Shown: one piece after another, positions 1 to 9,085 of the stretch
How positions within the stretch are numbered: position 1 is the first letter of the stretch
Layout of the letters: each line of letters starts with the position of its first letter
Assembly (NCBI RefSeq): GCF_002959855.1
Contig: NZ_PPDB01000007.1
Coordinates: forward strand, 1-64,000
Direction of reading: 5' to 3'
Source of the DNA: Veillonella denticariosi JCM 15641
GTDB taxonomy: Bacteria > Bacillota > Negativicutes > Veillonellales > Veillonellaceae
DNA length: 64,000 nt
Program-made: the position numbers and the translations under genes
The notes under the pieces: model-generated
Seen by the model: only the letters and a program-made list of their open reading frames with translations
Databases searched by the model: none
Told to the model about the DNA's origin: nothing

Positions 1-65
1 AAGATGTACATATTGTATCATATTATTAATAATATGAACAGGTTTATCTTGTATGGTTTATGTTG

Positions 66-94
66 TTGGTCAGTTATCGTTATAATGATATAAT
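66..94 (+). promoter_or_regulatory. Candidate sigma-70 promoter for the nhaA pair
   Basis: A TTGGTC -35-like hexamer (66-71) is separated by 17 bp from a perfect TATAAT (89-94). A second TATAAT at 81-86 lacks a well spaced -35. The implied leader of about 100 nt holds a small hairpin, ATGATA-tgg-TATCAT at 132-146. Only the hexamers are seen; activity is inferred. Confidence 0.45.
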
Positions 95-203
95 CTTGTA
101 TACATAACCACCTTTATTGATTATTTTCGAAATGATATGGTATCATTAATATCGATAGAAGAAATAATTACGTATATATTATATCAATAAAGAGGGGTGC
201 TTG

Positions 204-1361
204 ATGAATTATGTAAAAGCATTTTTCCAGTCTGATTCTGCGGGCGGTATATCACTTTTAGTGGCCGCTATCTTAGGGGTTATTATTGCCAACTCACCGA
301 TTTCGGCACAGTACTTTGCTTTTATGACAGTACAATTAGGCCCTATGGATATTTTAGAATGGGTAAATGATGCCTTAATGGCGCTGTTTTTTTTATATGT
401 CGGTATCGAAATTAAAAAGGAAATGATTTCCGGTGAATTAAATACGCCTGCAAAACGACTATTACCTGTTATTGCAGCATTTGCCGGTGTGATTACACCG
501 GCAATTGTATTCTATTTTATCGCCGGTTATCAGCCGCAGTATTCACATGGTTGGGGGATACCTACCGCAACGGATATTGCCTTTGCAATCGGTGTTATCA
601 CTATGCTGGGGAAAAAAGTATCGCAGGCGATGCGGGCTTTTTTGGCTGCTTTGGCGGTCATAGATGATCTTATTGCCATAGTGGTTATTGCACTATTTTA
701 CGGTGCAGGGGTTCATTTTACTTATTTGCTCGGGGCCGGTGTAGTCACTGCATTGTTAGTCTATACGAATAAACAAGGGTATGTACGACCGCTTCTTTAT
801 ATCGTGTTAGGGATTGCCCTATGGTATTTAGTATTAGAATCCGGTGTTCATGCAACTATTGCGGGGGTCATATTAGCGATGACCATTCCTTATGAAGGCA
901 AAGCGGATATACATACCGTGTATCCTATGGATGCTTGGGCGGAACGATTAAAACATTGGGTTAATTTCTTAATCATTCCATTGTTCAGCTTTTTAAATGC
1001 CGGCGTATCATTTGCTGAATTCTCTATGGATAATTTGTGGCATCCTGTTGTAATGGGTGTATCCTTGGGCTTAATTTTGGGGAAACAGTTGGGGATTTTC
1101 TCCGCTGTATATATCCTCGTGGAATCCAAGGTCATTAAAATGCCAAGTAAGACGACATGGCCTGAAATTTATGGTACCGCTATACTATGTGGTATCGGCT
1201 TTACGATGAGTTTATTCGTGGCTACATTGGCATTTCCTCCCGGATTTAATCAGGAAATGGCCAAAATCGGTATTTTTCTAGGCTCTATCCTATCCGGTTT
1301 GTTAGGGGCTATAGTACTGCTTACCGCCTATCAAATACGCAAAATGCGTGGTAAACTATAA
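204..1361 (+). CDS. nhaA: Na+/H+ antiporter NhaA (first copy)
   Basis: This inner-membrane electrogenic antiporter exports Na+ in exchange for H+ for sodium and alkaline pH homeostasis. The 385-aa product has the usual NhaA length and about 12 hydrophobic segments. It carries TATDIAFA at residues 121-128 (equivalent of E. coli Asp133) and the VIDDL pair Asp154-Asp155 (equivalents of Asp163/164, the Na+ site). A lysine in GLILGKQ matches the conserved Lys300 region. ATG at 204 is preferred over the TTG at 201 because the gagggg ribosome site (192-197) is better spaced from it. A second NhaA gene follows 34 bp downstream, so the two are probably co-transcribed. Confidence 0.95.
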   Translation: MNYVKAFFQSDSAGGISLLVAAILGVIIANSPISAQYFAFMTVQLGPMDILEWVNDALMALFFLYVGIEIKKEMISGELNTPAKRLLPVIAAFAGVITPAIVFYFIAGYQPQYSHGWGIPTATDIAFAIGVITMLGKKVSQAMRAFLAALAVIDDLIAIVVIALFYGAGVHFTYLLGAGVVTALLVYTNKQGYVRPLLYIVLGIALWYLVLESGVHATIAGVILAMTIPYEGKADIHTVYPMDAWAERLKHWVNFLIIPLFSFLNAGVSFAEFSMDNLWHPVVMGVSLGLILGKQLGIFSAVYILVESKVIKMPSKTTWPEIYGTAILCGIGFTMSLFVATLAFPPGFNQEMAKIGIFLGSILSGLLGAIVLLTAYQIRKMRGKL

Positions 1362-1395
1362 GAGGATTATTTTTGAAAGTATAGAAAGGTCTGAA

Positions 1396-2568
1396 ATGGA
1401 ACGAGTTTTTATTTTTTTACGTTCTCCAGCAGCAGCTACTTCCGTACTGTTAGGGGCAACGGTGATTGCTCTAATTTTAGCTAATTCACCATCGTCTGAA
1501 CAATATTTTGGTATTGTTAATCATCATCTGGGTCCCTTATCGATTATGGAGTGGGTTAATGATGCATTGATGGCAATCTTTTTTCTCTTTGTCGGATTAG
1601 AAGTTAAGCGGGAGCTTATAGCTGGCGAGCTTAATACTAATGCAAAACGAGTTATGCCGGGTATTGCGGCTTTATTTGGTGTACTTACACCGGCGTTGAT
1701 ATATTTCTTAATTGCCGGTCATAGTGACGAATATATTCATGGTTGGGCTATTCCAACTGCAACAGATATCGCGTTTTCTATAGGGATCATCACTGCGTTA
1801 GGTTCTCGTGTACCAAATGCGATGAAAGTATTCTTAACGGCCTTGGCTGTTATTGATGATCTCATAGCGATTATCGTTATTGCCATTTTCTATGCTGCGA
1901 GTATTCATGCCATGTATTTGCTTGCTGCAGCTGTTATAGTGGCGGCATTGATTTATTGTAATAAAGCGGGATATGTGAGACCGCTACCGTATATTATTTT
2001 AGGATTTATCCTATGGTACTGTGTATTAAAATCAGGACTACATGCGACAATGGCGGGTGTTATTTTAGCTATGACGATTCCCGCACATGGTAAGGTCGGT
2101 CACATGGTGGTACGTCCTATGCAGCATTGGGAGCACGTGTTGTCCAACTGGGTTAGTTTTCTTATCGTTCCCGTGTTTGCATTCTTTAATGCAGGTGTGG
2201 ACTTACGCGATGTTTCGTTAGGCGATTTAACACATCCCGTTGTGTTAGGTGTTGCGTTAGGTCTTATTTTAGGTAAGCAGATTGGCATTTTTGGCGCCGT
2301 ATTCGGTATGGTTAAGTTAGGCTTGGTACCGATGCCGACAGATTCCAACTGGAAACATGTATATGGTACAGCGATTGTATGCGGTATCGGCTTTACAATG
2401 AGCATTTTTGTATCTATTCTGGCATTTGATCCGGGCCATGCACAAGAAATGGCAAAGGGCGGTGTTATTTTAGGTTCAATTATCTCCGCCCTGCTAGGTT
2501 ATGTATTCTTACGAATTGTAGGTGCAAATCGCAAGGAGTGCCATATCGGGTTGTATCATAATTGTTAG
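1396..2568 (+). CDS. nhaA: Na+/H+ antiporter NhaA (second copy)
   Basis: A second complete NhaA of 390 aa lies directly after the first. Key positions fall at the same residue numbers as in copy one (TATDIAF 121-127, Asp154-Asp155), so the N-terminal halves align without gaps and the pair looks like a tandem duplication that has diverged. The start is set at ATG 1396 with an aaagg site just upstream. The GTG at 1348 would overlap the first gene and lacks a better ribosome site. The C-terminus carries a short extra polar tail ending in a Cys. Different pH or ion dependence of the copies is inference. Confidence 0.93.
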   Translation: MERVFIFLRSPAAATSVLLGATVIALILANSPSSEQYFGIVNHHLGPLSIMEWVNDALMAIFFLFVGLEVKRELIAGELNTNAKRVMPGIAALFGVLTPALIYFLIAGHSDEYIHGWAIPTATDIAFSIGIITALGSRVPNAMKVFLTALAVIDDLIAIIVIAIFYAASIHAMYLLAAAVIVAALIYCNKAGYVRPLPYIILGFILWYCVLKSGLHATMAGVILAMTIPAHGKVGHMVVRPMQHWEHVLSNWVSFLIVPVFAFFNAGVDLRDVSLGDLTHPVVLGVALGLILGKQIGIFGAVFGMVKLGLVPMPTDSNWKHVYGTAIVCGIGFTMSIFVSILAFDPGHAQEMAKGGVILGSIISALLGYVFLRIVGANRKECHIGLYHNC

Positions 2569-2593
2569 TCCTATAGCTTTAAAGCTTTCAAGT

Positions 2594-2622
2594 AAGCCAT
2601 CCTTCATGGGTGGCTTATTTTT
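2594..2622 (+). terminator. Intrinsic terminator after the nhaA pair
   Basis: Nine-base-pair stem (AAGCCATCC with GGGTGGCTT, one G-T pair), loop TTCAT, followed by a T-rich tract. Confidence 0.85.
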
Positions 2623-2715
2623 ATATGATATAAAGAGTTACAGTTTGCCTTATTAATGGTTTATAGATTCTTTAAAGATATATAGTATACTGAAACCTAT
2701 AAAGTGGGGGTATGT

Positions 2716-3324
2716 ATGATAAAAAAGATAATTATTGCATGCACATTGGTGTGCATGACCGCTATGATGTCATCCGTGACTCTGGCGAAAACCATAGATC
2801 GCGGTGCTCGCGGTAAGCATGTAACAAAAGTACAGACAATTTTGAAACACCATGGATTTTTACATGATTCTGTAGATGGCATTTATGGCCGTAATACGGA
2901 ACAAGCAGTGCGCAACTTTCAAAAATCAAAAGGCTTGACTGCCAATGGTCGTGTAGACTCGAATACGATGAAAGAATTGGAAAAAATAGAACTCCAATAT
3001 GGTGGGCATGGAACACAGCGTGGTCATAACGGAGTACCTAACAAATATACGCGGGTTTTAACGATGGAGGCCAGCGCCTACTCATCTCAGGATCCGGGGA
3101 ATGGAAAGTATACGGCTACAGGCAGCCGCCTTCGTAAAGGGCTCGTTTCTGTAGACCCTAAGGTGATTCCACTGGGAACTAAATTGTATATTGAAGGTTA
3201 CGGGTATGCTGTTGCTGATGATACGGGCGGAGCAATTCGTGGACATCGCATAGATTTGGCCTATGACACTAGGGCTGAAGCTTTACAGTTCGGACGCCAG
3301 ACCGTTAAGGTTTACGTATTATAA
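2716..3324 (+). CDS. Secreted peptidoglycan-binding / 3D-domain protein
   Basis: The 202-aa product begins with a signal peptide (hydrophobic residues 4-22, likely cleavage after VTLA near residue 24). A PG_binding_1 domain follows (about 28-90, with GIYGRNTEQAVRNFQ), then a linker, then a C-terminal 3D domain (about 115-202). The 3D aspartates are seen in VDPKVIPLG (Asp147), ADDTGG (Asp169) and RIDL (Asp180). This double-psi barrel fold is related to lytic transglycosylases such as MltA and to YocH-type wall hydrolases. Start ATG 2716 has a ggggg tract 5 bp upstream; a GTG at 2704 is less likely. It is flanked by terminators and so is probably monocistronic. A second 3D protein lies at 21954-22931. 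Cell-wall remodelling is inferred. Confidence 0.85.
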   Translation: MIKKIIIACTLVCMTAMMSSVTLAKTIDRGARGKHVTKVQTILKHHGFLHDSVDGIYGRNTEQAVRNFQKSKGLTANGRVDSNTMKELEKIELQYGGHGTQRGHNGVPNKYTRVLTMEASAYSSQDPGNGKYTATGSRLRKGLVSVDPKVIPLGTKLYIEGYGYAVADDTGGAIRGHRIDLAYDTRAEALQFGRQTVKVYVL

Positions 3325-3330
3325 TTGAGA

Positions 3331-3358
3331 CTCTCCGGTTGTGCCGGAGAGTTTTTTT
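3331..3358 (+). terminator. Intrinsic terminator
   Basis: Perfect 8-bp stem CTCTCCGG/CCGGAGAG, loop TTGTG, followed by seven T. Confidence 0.93.
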
Positions 3359-3424
3359 ATTCTTTAATCTAGATATGCTATTTTGATTTGAAATGCATAT
3401 CAGGTCAATGAGAAGGCTTATTAA

Positions 3425-3468
3425 GATACCGAATTATGGTGTAAAAGAGAACTCGAATATTCGGGAAA
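3425..3468 (+). promoter_or_regulatory. Candidate PurBox pair (PurR operator)
   Basis: An inverted repeat CCGAAT (3429-3434) ... ATTCGG (3459-3464) lies upstream of purR. Written as the 13-bp Bacillus PurBox (AWWWCCGAACWWT), the left box at 3425-3437 matches 11 of 13 and the right box, 3456-3468 on the other strand, about 10 of 13. The spacing is 18 bp; Bacillus boxes are 16-17 bp apart. The right box lies just before a TATAAT at 3474-3479. Autoregulation of purR is inferred. Confidence 0.5.
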
Positions 3469-3567
3469 TATGATATAATAAGCAGTGAACAGATTTGGTC
3501 TACATGGCCGTGTATAGGCAGCGCTAAATGACCTCTAGTTGTATGATATGTGAGCAAAGGATTTTCT

Positions 3568-4386
3568 ATGGATAAAGTACGGCGTGTCGAAAGAATGGTG
3601 GCAATGACAAAATTGTTGGTTGACTCACCTCAAAAATTGATTCCTTTAAATTATTTCTGTGACTTTTTCGGTATGGCAAAATCCACGGTCAGTGAAGATT
3701 TGACCTGTGTGAGACAGTCTATGGAGCACTTTCAGCTAGGAACACTGGAGACAGTGGCCGGTGTGGCTGGAGGGGTTCGCTTTATTCCGAATCGCAGAGG
3801 TTCTCAGGCAAATGGTATTTTAAAGGATGTACAGACCCGGTTGATGGAACCGGATCGCATTATTCCGGGCGGCTTTATTTATATGTCCGATATTCTGTAT
3901 GACTGGCATGTGATGACGCGTCTGGGCGAAATTATTATGACTCGTTTTATGGACCGTGAGCCGGATTATATTTTAACAGTGGAAACAAAAGGAATTCCTC
4001 TTGCTGTTATGGTGGCGCGTGCTTTCAATAAACCGCTTGTGATTGCACGGCGTGACAGTAAGGTAACAGAGGGATCCGCTATCAGTATCAATTATGTGAC
4101 GGGATCGTCGGGGCGTATCCAGACGATGACATTAACTAAACGTGCTATACCGCCAAATGCACGGGTCCTCATTATCGATGATTTTATGAAAGCCGGCGGT
4201 ACCGCAAAAGGGCTTAAAGAGTTAGTAGTTGAAATGAGCGGTGTCGTTGTGGGAACCGGTGTTTTGGTCGCTACAGCGGAACCGAATCCTAAATTGATTG
4301 ATGACTATGAATCGTTGTTTACCTTCTACGGTATTGATGAAACTACGAAAAAGATAAATATTGAACCTGTATTTGATGCAATATAG
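3568..4386 (+). CDS. purR: Purine operon repressor PurR (Bacillus type)
   Basis: This PRPP-responsive DNA-binding repressor of purine genes has 272 aa, against about 285 in B. subtilis. A winged-helix N-terminal domain (about 1-75, with MAKSTVSEDL) precedes a phosphoribosyltransferase-like domain. That domain carries VTEGSAISINYVTGS (167-180) and the PRPP loop VLIIDDFMKAGGT (200-212). ATG 3568 is chosen because AAAGG lies 7 bp upstream; GTG 3550 is the alternative. It precedes glmU and prs as in Bacillus, but yabJ and spoVG, which separate purR and glmU there, are missing. A PurBox-like inverted repeat lies upstream. Confidence 0.95.
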   Translation: MDKVRRVERMVAMTKLLVDSPQKLIPLNYFCDFFGMAKSTVSEDLTCVRQSMEHFQLGTLETVAGVAGGVRFIPNRRGSQANGILKDVQTRLMEPDRIIPGGFIYMSDILYDWHVMTRLGEIIMTRFMDREPDYILTVETKGIPLAVMVARAFNKPLVIARRDSKVTEGSAISINYVTGSSGRIQTMTLTKRAIPPNARVLIIDDFMKAGGTAKGLKELVVEMSGVVVGTGVLVATAEPNPKLIDDYESLFTFYGIDETTKKINIEPVFDAI

Positions 4387-4405
4387 GTTCAGTTAATTGA
4401 TATAG

Positions 4406-4435
4406 TTGACGTATCGATTTGTTATGAAATATACG
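4406..4435 (+). promoter_or_regulatory. Possible promoter for glmU-prs
   Basis: TTGACG (4406-4411), 18-bp spacer, TATACG (4430-4435) in the 131-bp gap between purR and glmU. The -10 is weak. Read-through from purR is equally possible, as no terminator is seen. Confidence 0.35.
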
Positions 4436-4517
4436 ACGGAATCTATTATGACGAAATATATTCCAAGTAGTGGTTGTGATGAATCGATGATATATGGTGA
4501 ACAGATAGGAGATTACT

Positions 4518-5891
4518 ATGAATATTGCGAGCCTTATTTTAGCAGCCGGTAAGGGTACTCGAATGAAATCCAAACTGCCGAAGGTCCTTCATAAGGTGGG
4601 GGGCAAGGCCATGGTGGAACGAGTATTGGATACCGTTCAATCCATGGGTACAAATCGAGATGTGGTCGTTGTCGGCTTCGGCGGAGATGCGGTGCAGAAC
4701 TATTTGGGAGACCGTGCTGAATTTGTACGACAAGAGGAACAAAACGGCACAGGTCATGCGGTAAAGCAGGCTCAACCCGTATTGGGCGACTATGATGGAA
4801 CTATTATCTTACTTTGCGGCGATACACCATTGGTAACGAAGGAAAGTCTGGAAGCTCTGTTACAAGAACACGCGAAATCGAGAGCGGCGGCGACGATTTT
4901 GACCGCACATATGCCTGATCCTACGGGTTATGGTCGTATTATCCGTAATGAATCGGGCTCCGTGGTGCGAATCGTGGAACAGAAGGACGGTAAACCCGAG
5001 GAGTTAATCGTACAAGAAATCAATACAGGCATGTATGCATTTGACAGCAAAAAACTGTGGCCTTGTCTCGATCAGTTATCTGATGATAATGCACAAGGTG
5101 AACTTTATATTACCGATGTAGTCGGCATTCTTGTGAATGCTGGAGAACGTGTCAGTGCGTATATGACCGAGGATTTCGAAGAATCCCTCGGGGTAAACTC
5201 TCGTCATCAACTGGCACAAGCTGAAGAAATTTTAAAACGTCGCAAAAATTATGAACTCATGAATGACGGAGTGACAATTATCGATCCTAATACAACCTAT
5301 GTGGCACCTGAAGTCTTAGTCGGTCCTGATACGATTTTACATCCCGGAACGATTTTGGAGGGGAATACGGTTATCGGCAGCGATTGTGAAATAGGTCCTC
5401 ATACACGGTTGTCGAATGTAGTGGTTGGCAATGATACGGTTATTCATTTTACCTATGGGCATGATTGTGAAGTTAAAGATGGTGCGGACATTGGACCGTA
5501 TGTTCATTTGCGTCCGGATACCGTTATCGGCAATCAGGTTCATATCGGTAACTTCGTGGAGGTCAAGAACAGCCATGTCGGAGCAGGGACAAAGTTCCCT
5601 CATTTATCGTATATCGGCGATAGTGATGTAGGCTCCGGTGTTAATATCGGCTGTGGTACGATTACCGTCAATTACGACGGTAAAGTTAAGCACCGTACAA
5701 CCATCGGTGAAGGGGCTTTTATAGGTTGTAACAGCAATCTGGTGGCGCCTGTAACGATAGGTAACTACAGTTATGTAGGGGCGGGCTCTACGATTACAAA
5801 AGATGTACCTGATAAGGCGTTAGCCGTAGGGCGCAGCAAACAAATCATCAAAGAAAATTGGGTTACAGATGATACTTTCAAAAAGAAATAG
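4518..5891 (+). CDS. glmU: Bifunctional UDP-GlcNAc pyrophosphorylase / GlcN-1-P acetyltransferase GlmU
   Basis: GlmU acetylates glucosamine-1-phosphate and then uridylylates it to UDP-GlcNAc, the precursor of peptidoglycan and of lipid A. Its 457 aa match the usual length. The N-terminal nucleotidyltransferase begins with LILAAGKGTRMKSKLPK. The C-terminal half (from about residue 250) is a left-handed beta-helix of hexapeptide repeats (for example VIGSDCEIGPHT) that ends in an acetyltransferase region with YVHLRPD and INYDG-type motifs. ATG 4518 has ataggag upstream. It is followed by prs, as in Bacillus. Confidence 0.97.
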   Translation: MNIASLILAAGKGTRMKSKLPKVLHKVGGKAMVERVLDTVQSMGTNRDVVVVGFGGDAVQNYLGDRAEFVRQEEQNGTGHAVKQAQPVLGDYDGTIILLCGDTPLVTKESLEALLQEHAKSRAAATILTAHMPDPTGYGRIIRNESGSVVRIVEQKDGKPEELIVQEINTGMYAFDSKKLWPCLDQLSDDNAQGELYITDVVGILVNAGERVSAYMTEDFEESLGVNSRHQLAQAEEILKRRKNYELMNDGVTIIDPNTTYVAPEVLVGPDTILHPGTILEGNTVIGSDCEIGPHTRLSNVVVGNDTVIHFTYGHDCEVKDGADIGPYVHLRPDTVIGNQVHIGNFVEVKNSHVGAGTKFPHLSYIGDSDVGSGVNIGCGTITVNYDGKVKHRTTIGEGAFIGCNSNLVAPVTIGNYSYVGAGSTITKDVPDKALAVGRSKQIIKENWVTDDTFKKK

Positions 5892-5908
5892 AAAATAAGG
5901 CAAAAATT

Positions 5909-5937
5909 TTTACACAACTGTGACAAAATAGTATACA
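5909..5937 (+). promoter_or_regulatory. Candidate promoter for prs
   Basis: TTTACA (5909-5914), 17-bp spacer, TATACA (5932-5937), in the 132-bp gap between glmU and prs. The leader would be about 80 nt. Confidence 0.5.
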
Positions 5938-6023
5938 ATAATAGGGCAAGAGTGTGTATCTGTAACTCTAGGACAGATTACGGATAAGTAACCGATAGTA
6001 CGAACAGATGAAAGGGTAACAAA

Positions 6024-6977
6024 ATGGCATTTGAAGACGGCAAGAAACTTAAAATTTTCACAGGTAATGCGAATCCGGCATTGGCAAAAGAAATTTGTGA
6101 TTATTTAGGTTTGCCTTTAGGTGAAGCATTTGTAGGGCGCTTTAACAATGGCGAAGTGCAAATAATGATTGATGAAAGCGTACGTGGCAAAGATGTATTT
6201 ATCATTCAACCGACCAGCTATCCTGTAAATGATAATTTAATGGAATTAATGGTTATGGCCGATGCTTTAAAACGCGCTTCGGCTCGTCATATCACGGCTG
6301 TAGTACCGTATTACGGTTATGCACGTCAAGATCGCAAGACTCGCGGGCGTGAACCGATTACGGCTAAATTAGTGGCGAATTTGATGCAAACAGCCGGTAT
6401 TACCCGTCTTGTAACTATCGATTTGCATGCAGGTCAAATTCAGGGCTTCTTTGATGTACCTGTAGACCATCTGTTCGGCGCATCCATCTTGGCTAAATAT
6501 ATCAATGAAAAGAATATGGAAGACGTTATCGTTGTATCCCCTGATCTTGGCGGTGTTACAAGAGCTCGTGATTTGGCCGACCGCATCGGTGCACCGATTG
6601 CAATCATCGAGAAAAAACGCCCTGAACCGGGTGTAGCAAAAGTGATGAATCTCATCGGCGATGTGGCAGGTAAAAACTGTATTATTATCGATGATATCGT
6701 GGATACAGCAGGCTCCTTGGTTGAAGGCGCTAAAGCATTGGAGGAATTCGGTGCTAAATCCGTTACCGCCGCTGTTACTCATGCAGTCTTGACAGATCCT
6801 GCAAGTGAACGCATTGCAAATTCCAATATTAAGGAACTTATCGTTACCAATACCATTCCGTTGCCAGAAAATTGCAAGTTGCCGAATATTACACAATTGT
6901 CCGTAGCTCCGTTGTTGGGCGAAGCGATTATGCGTATTTTCCATGAAGTATCGGTAAGTAATTTGTTTGATAAATAA
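6024..6977 (+). CDS. prs: Ribose-phosphate pyrophosphokinase
   Basis: Prs makes PRPP from ribose-5-phosphate and ATP for purine, pyrimidine, His, Trp and NAD synthesis. The 317-aa class I enzyme shows the flexible-loop and ATP region YGYARQDRK, the family signature [11 protein letters not shown], and the PRPP-binding loop [15 protein letters not shown] 6024 is preceded by aaaggg. It lies between glmU and pth as in Bacillus (without ctc). The product is the ligand of the PurR encoded upstream, which may explain the linkage. Confidence 0.97.
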   Translation: MAFEDGKKLKIFTGNANPALAKEICDYLGLPLGEAFVGRFNNGEVQIMIDESVRGKDVFIIQPTSYPVNDNLMELMVMADALKRASARHITAVVPYYGYARQDRKTRGREPITAKLVANLMQTAGITRLVTIDLHAGQIQGFFDVPVDHLFGASILAKYINEKNMEDVIVVSPDLGGVTRARDLADRIGAPIAIIEKKRPEPGVAKVMNLIGDVAGKNCIIIDDIVDTAGSLVEGAKALEEFGAKSVTAAVTHAVLTDPASERIANSNIKELIVTNTIPLPENCKLPNITQLSVAPLLGEAIMRIFHEVSVSNLFDK

Positions 6978-6987
6978 TAGGTGATCA

Positions 6988-7566
6988 TTGAAATTAGTAG
7001 TAGGTCTTGGTAATCCCGGCAAGCAATATGCAATGACAAAACATAATATAGGATTTATGGTTATTGATGCTATTGCCGACAACGTGCCTCATACACCGTG
7101 GAAAGAGGAACAGAATGCCGAGGTATGCAGCATCACCGTAGATGGAGAGAAAGTATTGCTTGTAAAACCGCAAACATTTATGAATGCCAGCGGTGAGTCG
7201 GTAGGACCTTTGATGCGGTATTATAAAATTAGTCCTTCCGATGTGTATTGCATCTACGATGATATGGATTTGCCCGTTGGTAAGTTGCGCATACGTCCTA
7301 ACGGCAGTTCCGGCGGTCATAACGGAATCAAATCTTTAATTTCTCATATGGGAACTGAGGATTTTCCGCGATTTCGTGTCGGCATAGGCCGTCCGTTGCC
7401 GCAGTGGTCCGTGATTGACCATGTATTGTCTCCATTCAGTGATGAGGTGCAGGATAAGGTTGATAAAGGTATTAAGGACACTGTGAAAGCTGTGCTTGGT
7501 ACATTAGAGGTGGGACTCGACAAGGGGATGAATCAATTTAATCCTAAACGTCGTCCTCACCGATAA
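6988..7566 (+). CDS. pth: Peptidyl-tRNA hydrolase
   Basis: Pth frees tRNA from peptidyl-tRNA that drops off ribosomes. The 192-aa product has VGLGNPGKQY at the N-terminus (Asn9), the catalytic His19 in KHNIGF, and Asp92 in YDDMDLP, all canonical. The start is a TTG codon at 6988 with AGGTG 4 bp upstream; no ATG gives the invariant KLVVGLGNPG N-terminus. It lies 10 bp after prs and ends at a strong terminator, closing the purR-glmU-prs-pth unit. Confidence 0.96.
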   Translation: MKLVVGLGNPGKQYAMTKHNIGFMVIDAIADNVPHTPWKEEQNAEVCSITVDGEKVLLVKPQTFMNASGESVGPLMRYYKISPSDVYCIYDDMDLPVGKLRIRPNGSSGGHNGIKSLISHMGTEDFPRFRVGIGRPLPQWSVIDHVLSPFSDEVQDKVDKGIKDTVKAVLGTLEVGLDKGMNQFNPKRRPHR

Positions 7567-7579
7567 TTACATGCATAAG

Positions 7580-7612
7580 GGCATGAGTCTCTTTGAGATT
7601 CATGCCTTTTTT
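7580..7612 (+). terminator. Intrinsic terminator after pth
   Basis: Twelve-base-pair stem (GGCATGAGTCTC with GAGATTCATGCC, one G-T pair), loop TTT, then six T. Confidence 0.95.
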
Positions 7613-7625
7613 ATGAGGTATTAAT

Positions 7626-9083
7626 ATGAATCAAAATCGCATGCCTTTTGTAGAGGCCCTAACTGCATATAAAGAGGAACATTTTGTGCCATTTCATACG
7701 CCGGGACATAAAATCGGGGGCGGTGCACCACAACTGTTACGGGAGTGGATGGGGGCGGCATTACCCTATGATTTAGGGGTTATGTACGCTTTGGATGACC
7801 TACATGAGCCGGAAGGCGCTTTAAAGGATGCTCAGGATTTGACGGCCCATCTGTATGGAGCCGATTATTGCTGGTTTTCCGTTAACGGGACGACGGCCCT
7901 CATAGAAGCGATGATTATTGGGACAGTCGGTCCGGACGATACGATCATCATACCTCGTGAAGCGCATAGGTCCGTAATTAGCGGACTCGTTTTATCGGGT
8001 GCGAGACCGGTCTACATGGAAGGACGTTTTGATGAGCGTTGGGGCGTTCCGTTAGGTGTTACTGTTGATGATGCAATAGCAACTATGGAGGCTCATCCGG
8101 AGGCAAAGGCTATCCTTGTGGTATATCCTAATTACTATGGTATAGGTGTTGATATTAAACGCATTGTTGAGGAGGCTCATAAACGGAATATGATCGTTCT
8201 CGTCGATGAAGCGCATGGACCTCATTTACCGTTCTCAGAGTCTTTACCTATTGAGGCGATTGAAGCCGGTGCGGATTTGGTGGCACAAAGTACGCATAAA
8301 TCGGTAGGCTCCCTAACACAGACGTCATGGCTCCTCGGTCAAGGTTCTCGCATTGCGCTTAGACGGATTACACAGATGCATCAGATGCTGCAGAGCACGA
8401 GCCCAAATTATATTTTCTTAGCTTCTCTGGATTTAGCTCGTCATCAATTGGCTAAGGAAGGCGCTATGCTCGTAAATCGAGCCGTAGAATTGAGCATGTA
8501 TCTGCGAGAAGCGTTACGATCCATTGACGGCATATCCGTGATGGAATACTCCGATATTGGGGATAAGGCGGTCAATTATGACTGCACTAAGGTGCTAATT
8601 GATGCGGGAAAGTTGGGACTGACCGGTGTAGAGTTTGAACGGCTGTTGCGGTCTCATCATATCGAGGTGGAGCTGGTGCAGGCGAATCATGTACTGGTGC
8701 TGATTACGATCGGTGATACGACATCATCGGTGAATGCTTTGATTCAGGCCGTACAAGCTGTCCGTGATGAAGCGCTTGATAAACAGGCCGGGGTTACTAA
8801 GATGCAGATTATGGAGTATTCGGTTTTACCTCAACCTGTGGTTCGCATGACACCGCGTAATGCTATGTATGCCAAGCGTGAGCGTATAGCGATAGATAAG
8901 GCTTTGCATCGTATTTCCGGTGAGACAGTCGCATATTATCCTCCGGGGATTCCGTGCGTTGCGGTAGGTGAAGAGATCACCCCGGCTGTGTTACAATATA
9001 TAGAGAATCGGAAGGCTCTCGGCTATATGCCGAACGGAGCGGATGATATGACGTTAGAAACGATATGGGTTTTACAGGAGTAG
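7626..9083 (+). CDS. Orn/Lys/Arg decarboxylase family protein (YaaO-like)
   Basis: This 485-aa PLP-dependent fold-type I protein belongs to the short Orn/Lys/Arg decarboxylase group. Signatures are PFHTPGHKIGGG near residue 23, DEAHGPHLPF (Asp194, His197) and the Schiff-base lysine in STHKSVGS (Lys225). It has the small C-terminal domain but lacks the N-terminal wing domain of E. coli inducible decarboxylases. The same family (yaaO) stands just upstream of tmk in Bacillus, so the position is conserved. Substrate (arginine, lysine or ornithine, for polyamines) cannot be read from the sequence. Its stop lies 2 bp before the tmk ATG. Confidence 0.85.
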   Translation: MNQNRMPFVEALTAYKEEHFVPFHTPGHKIGGGAPQLLREWMGAALPYDLGVMYALDDLHEPEGALKDAQDLTAHLYGADYCWFSVNGTTALIEAMIIGTVGPDDTIIIPREAHRSVISGLVLSGARPVYMEGRFDERWGVPLGVTVDDAIATMEAHPEAKAILVVYPNYYGIGVDIKRIVEEAHKRNMIVLVDEAHGPHLPFSESLPIEAIEAGADLVAQSTHKSVGSLTQTSWLLGQGSRIALRRITQMHQMLQSTSPNYIFLASLDLARHQLAKEGAMLVNRAVELSMYLREALRSIDGISVMEYSDIGDKAVNYDCTKVLIDAGKLGLTGVEFERLLRSHHIEVELVQANHVLVLITIGDTTSSVNALIQAVQAVRDEALDKQAGVTKMQIMEYSVLPQPVVRMTPRNAMYAKRERIAIDKALHRISGETVAYYPPGIPCVAVGEEITPAVLQYIENRKALGYMPNGADDMTLETIWVLQE

Positions 9084-9085
9084 TT

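Noticed and set aside
6369-7082. 237-codon reverse-strand ORF opposite prs and pth.
   Set aside because: Fully antisense to two well conserved genes; no ribosome site or domain; codon-bias shadow.
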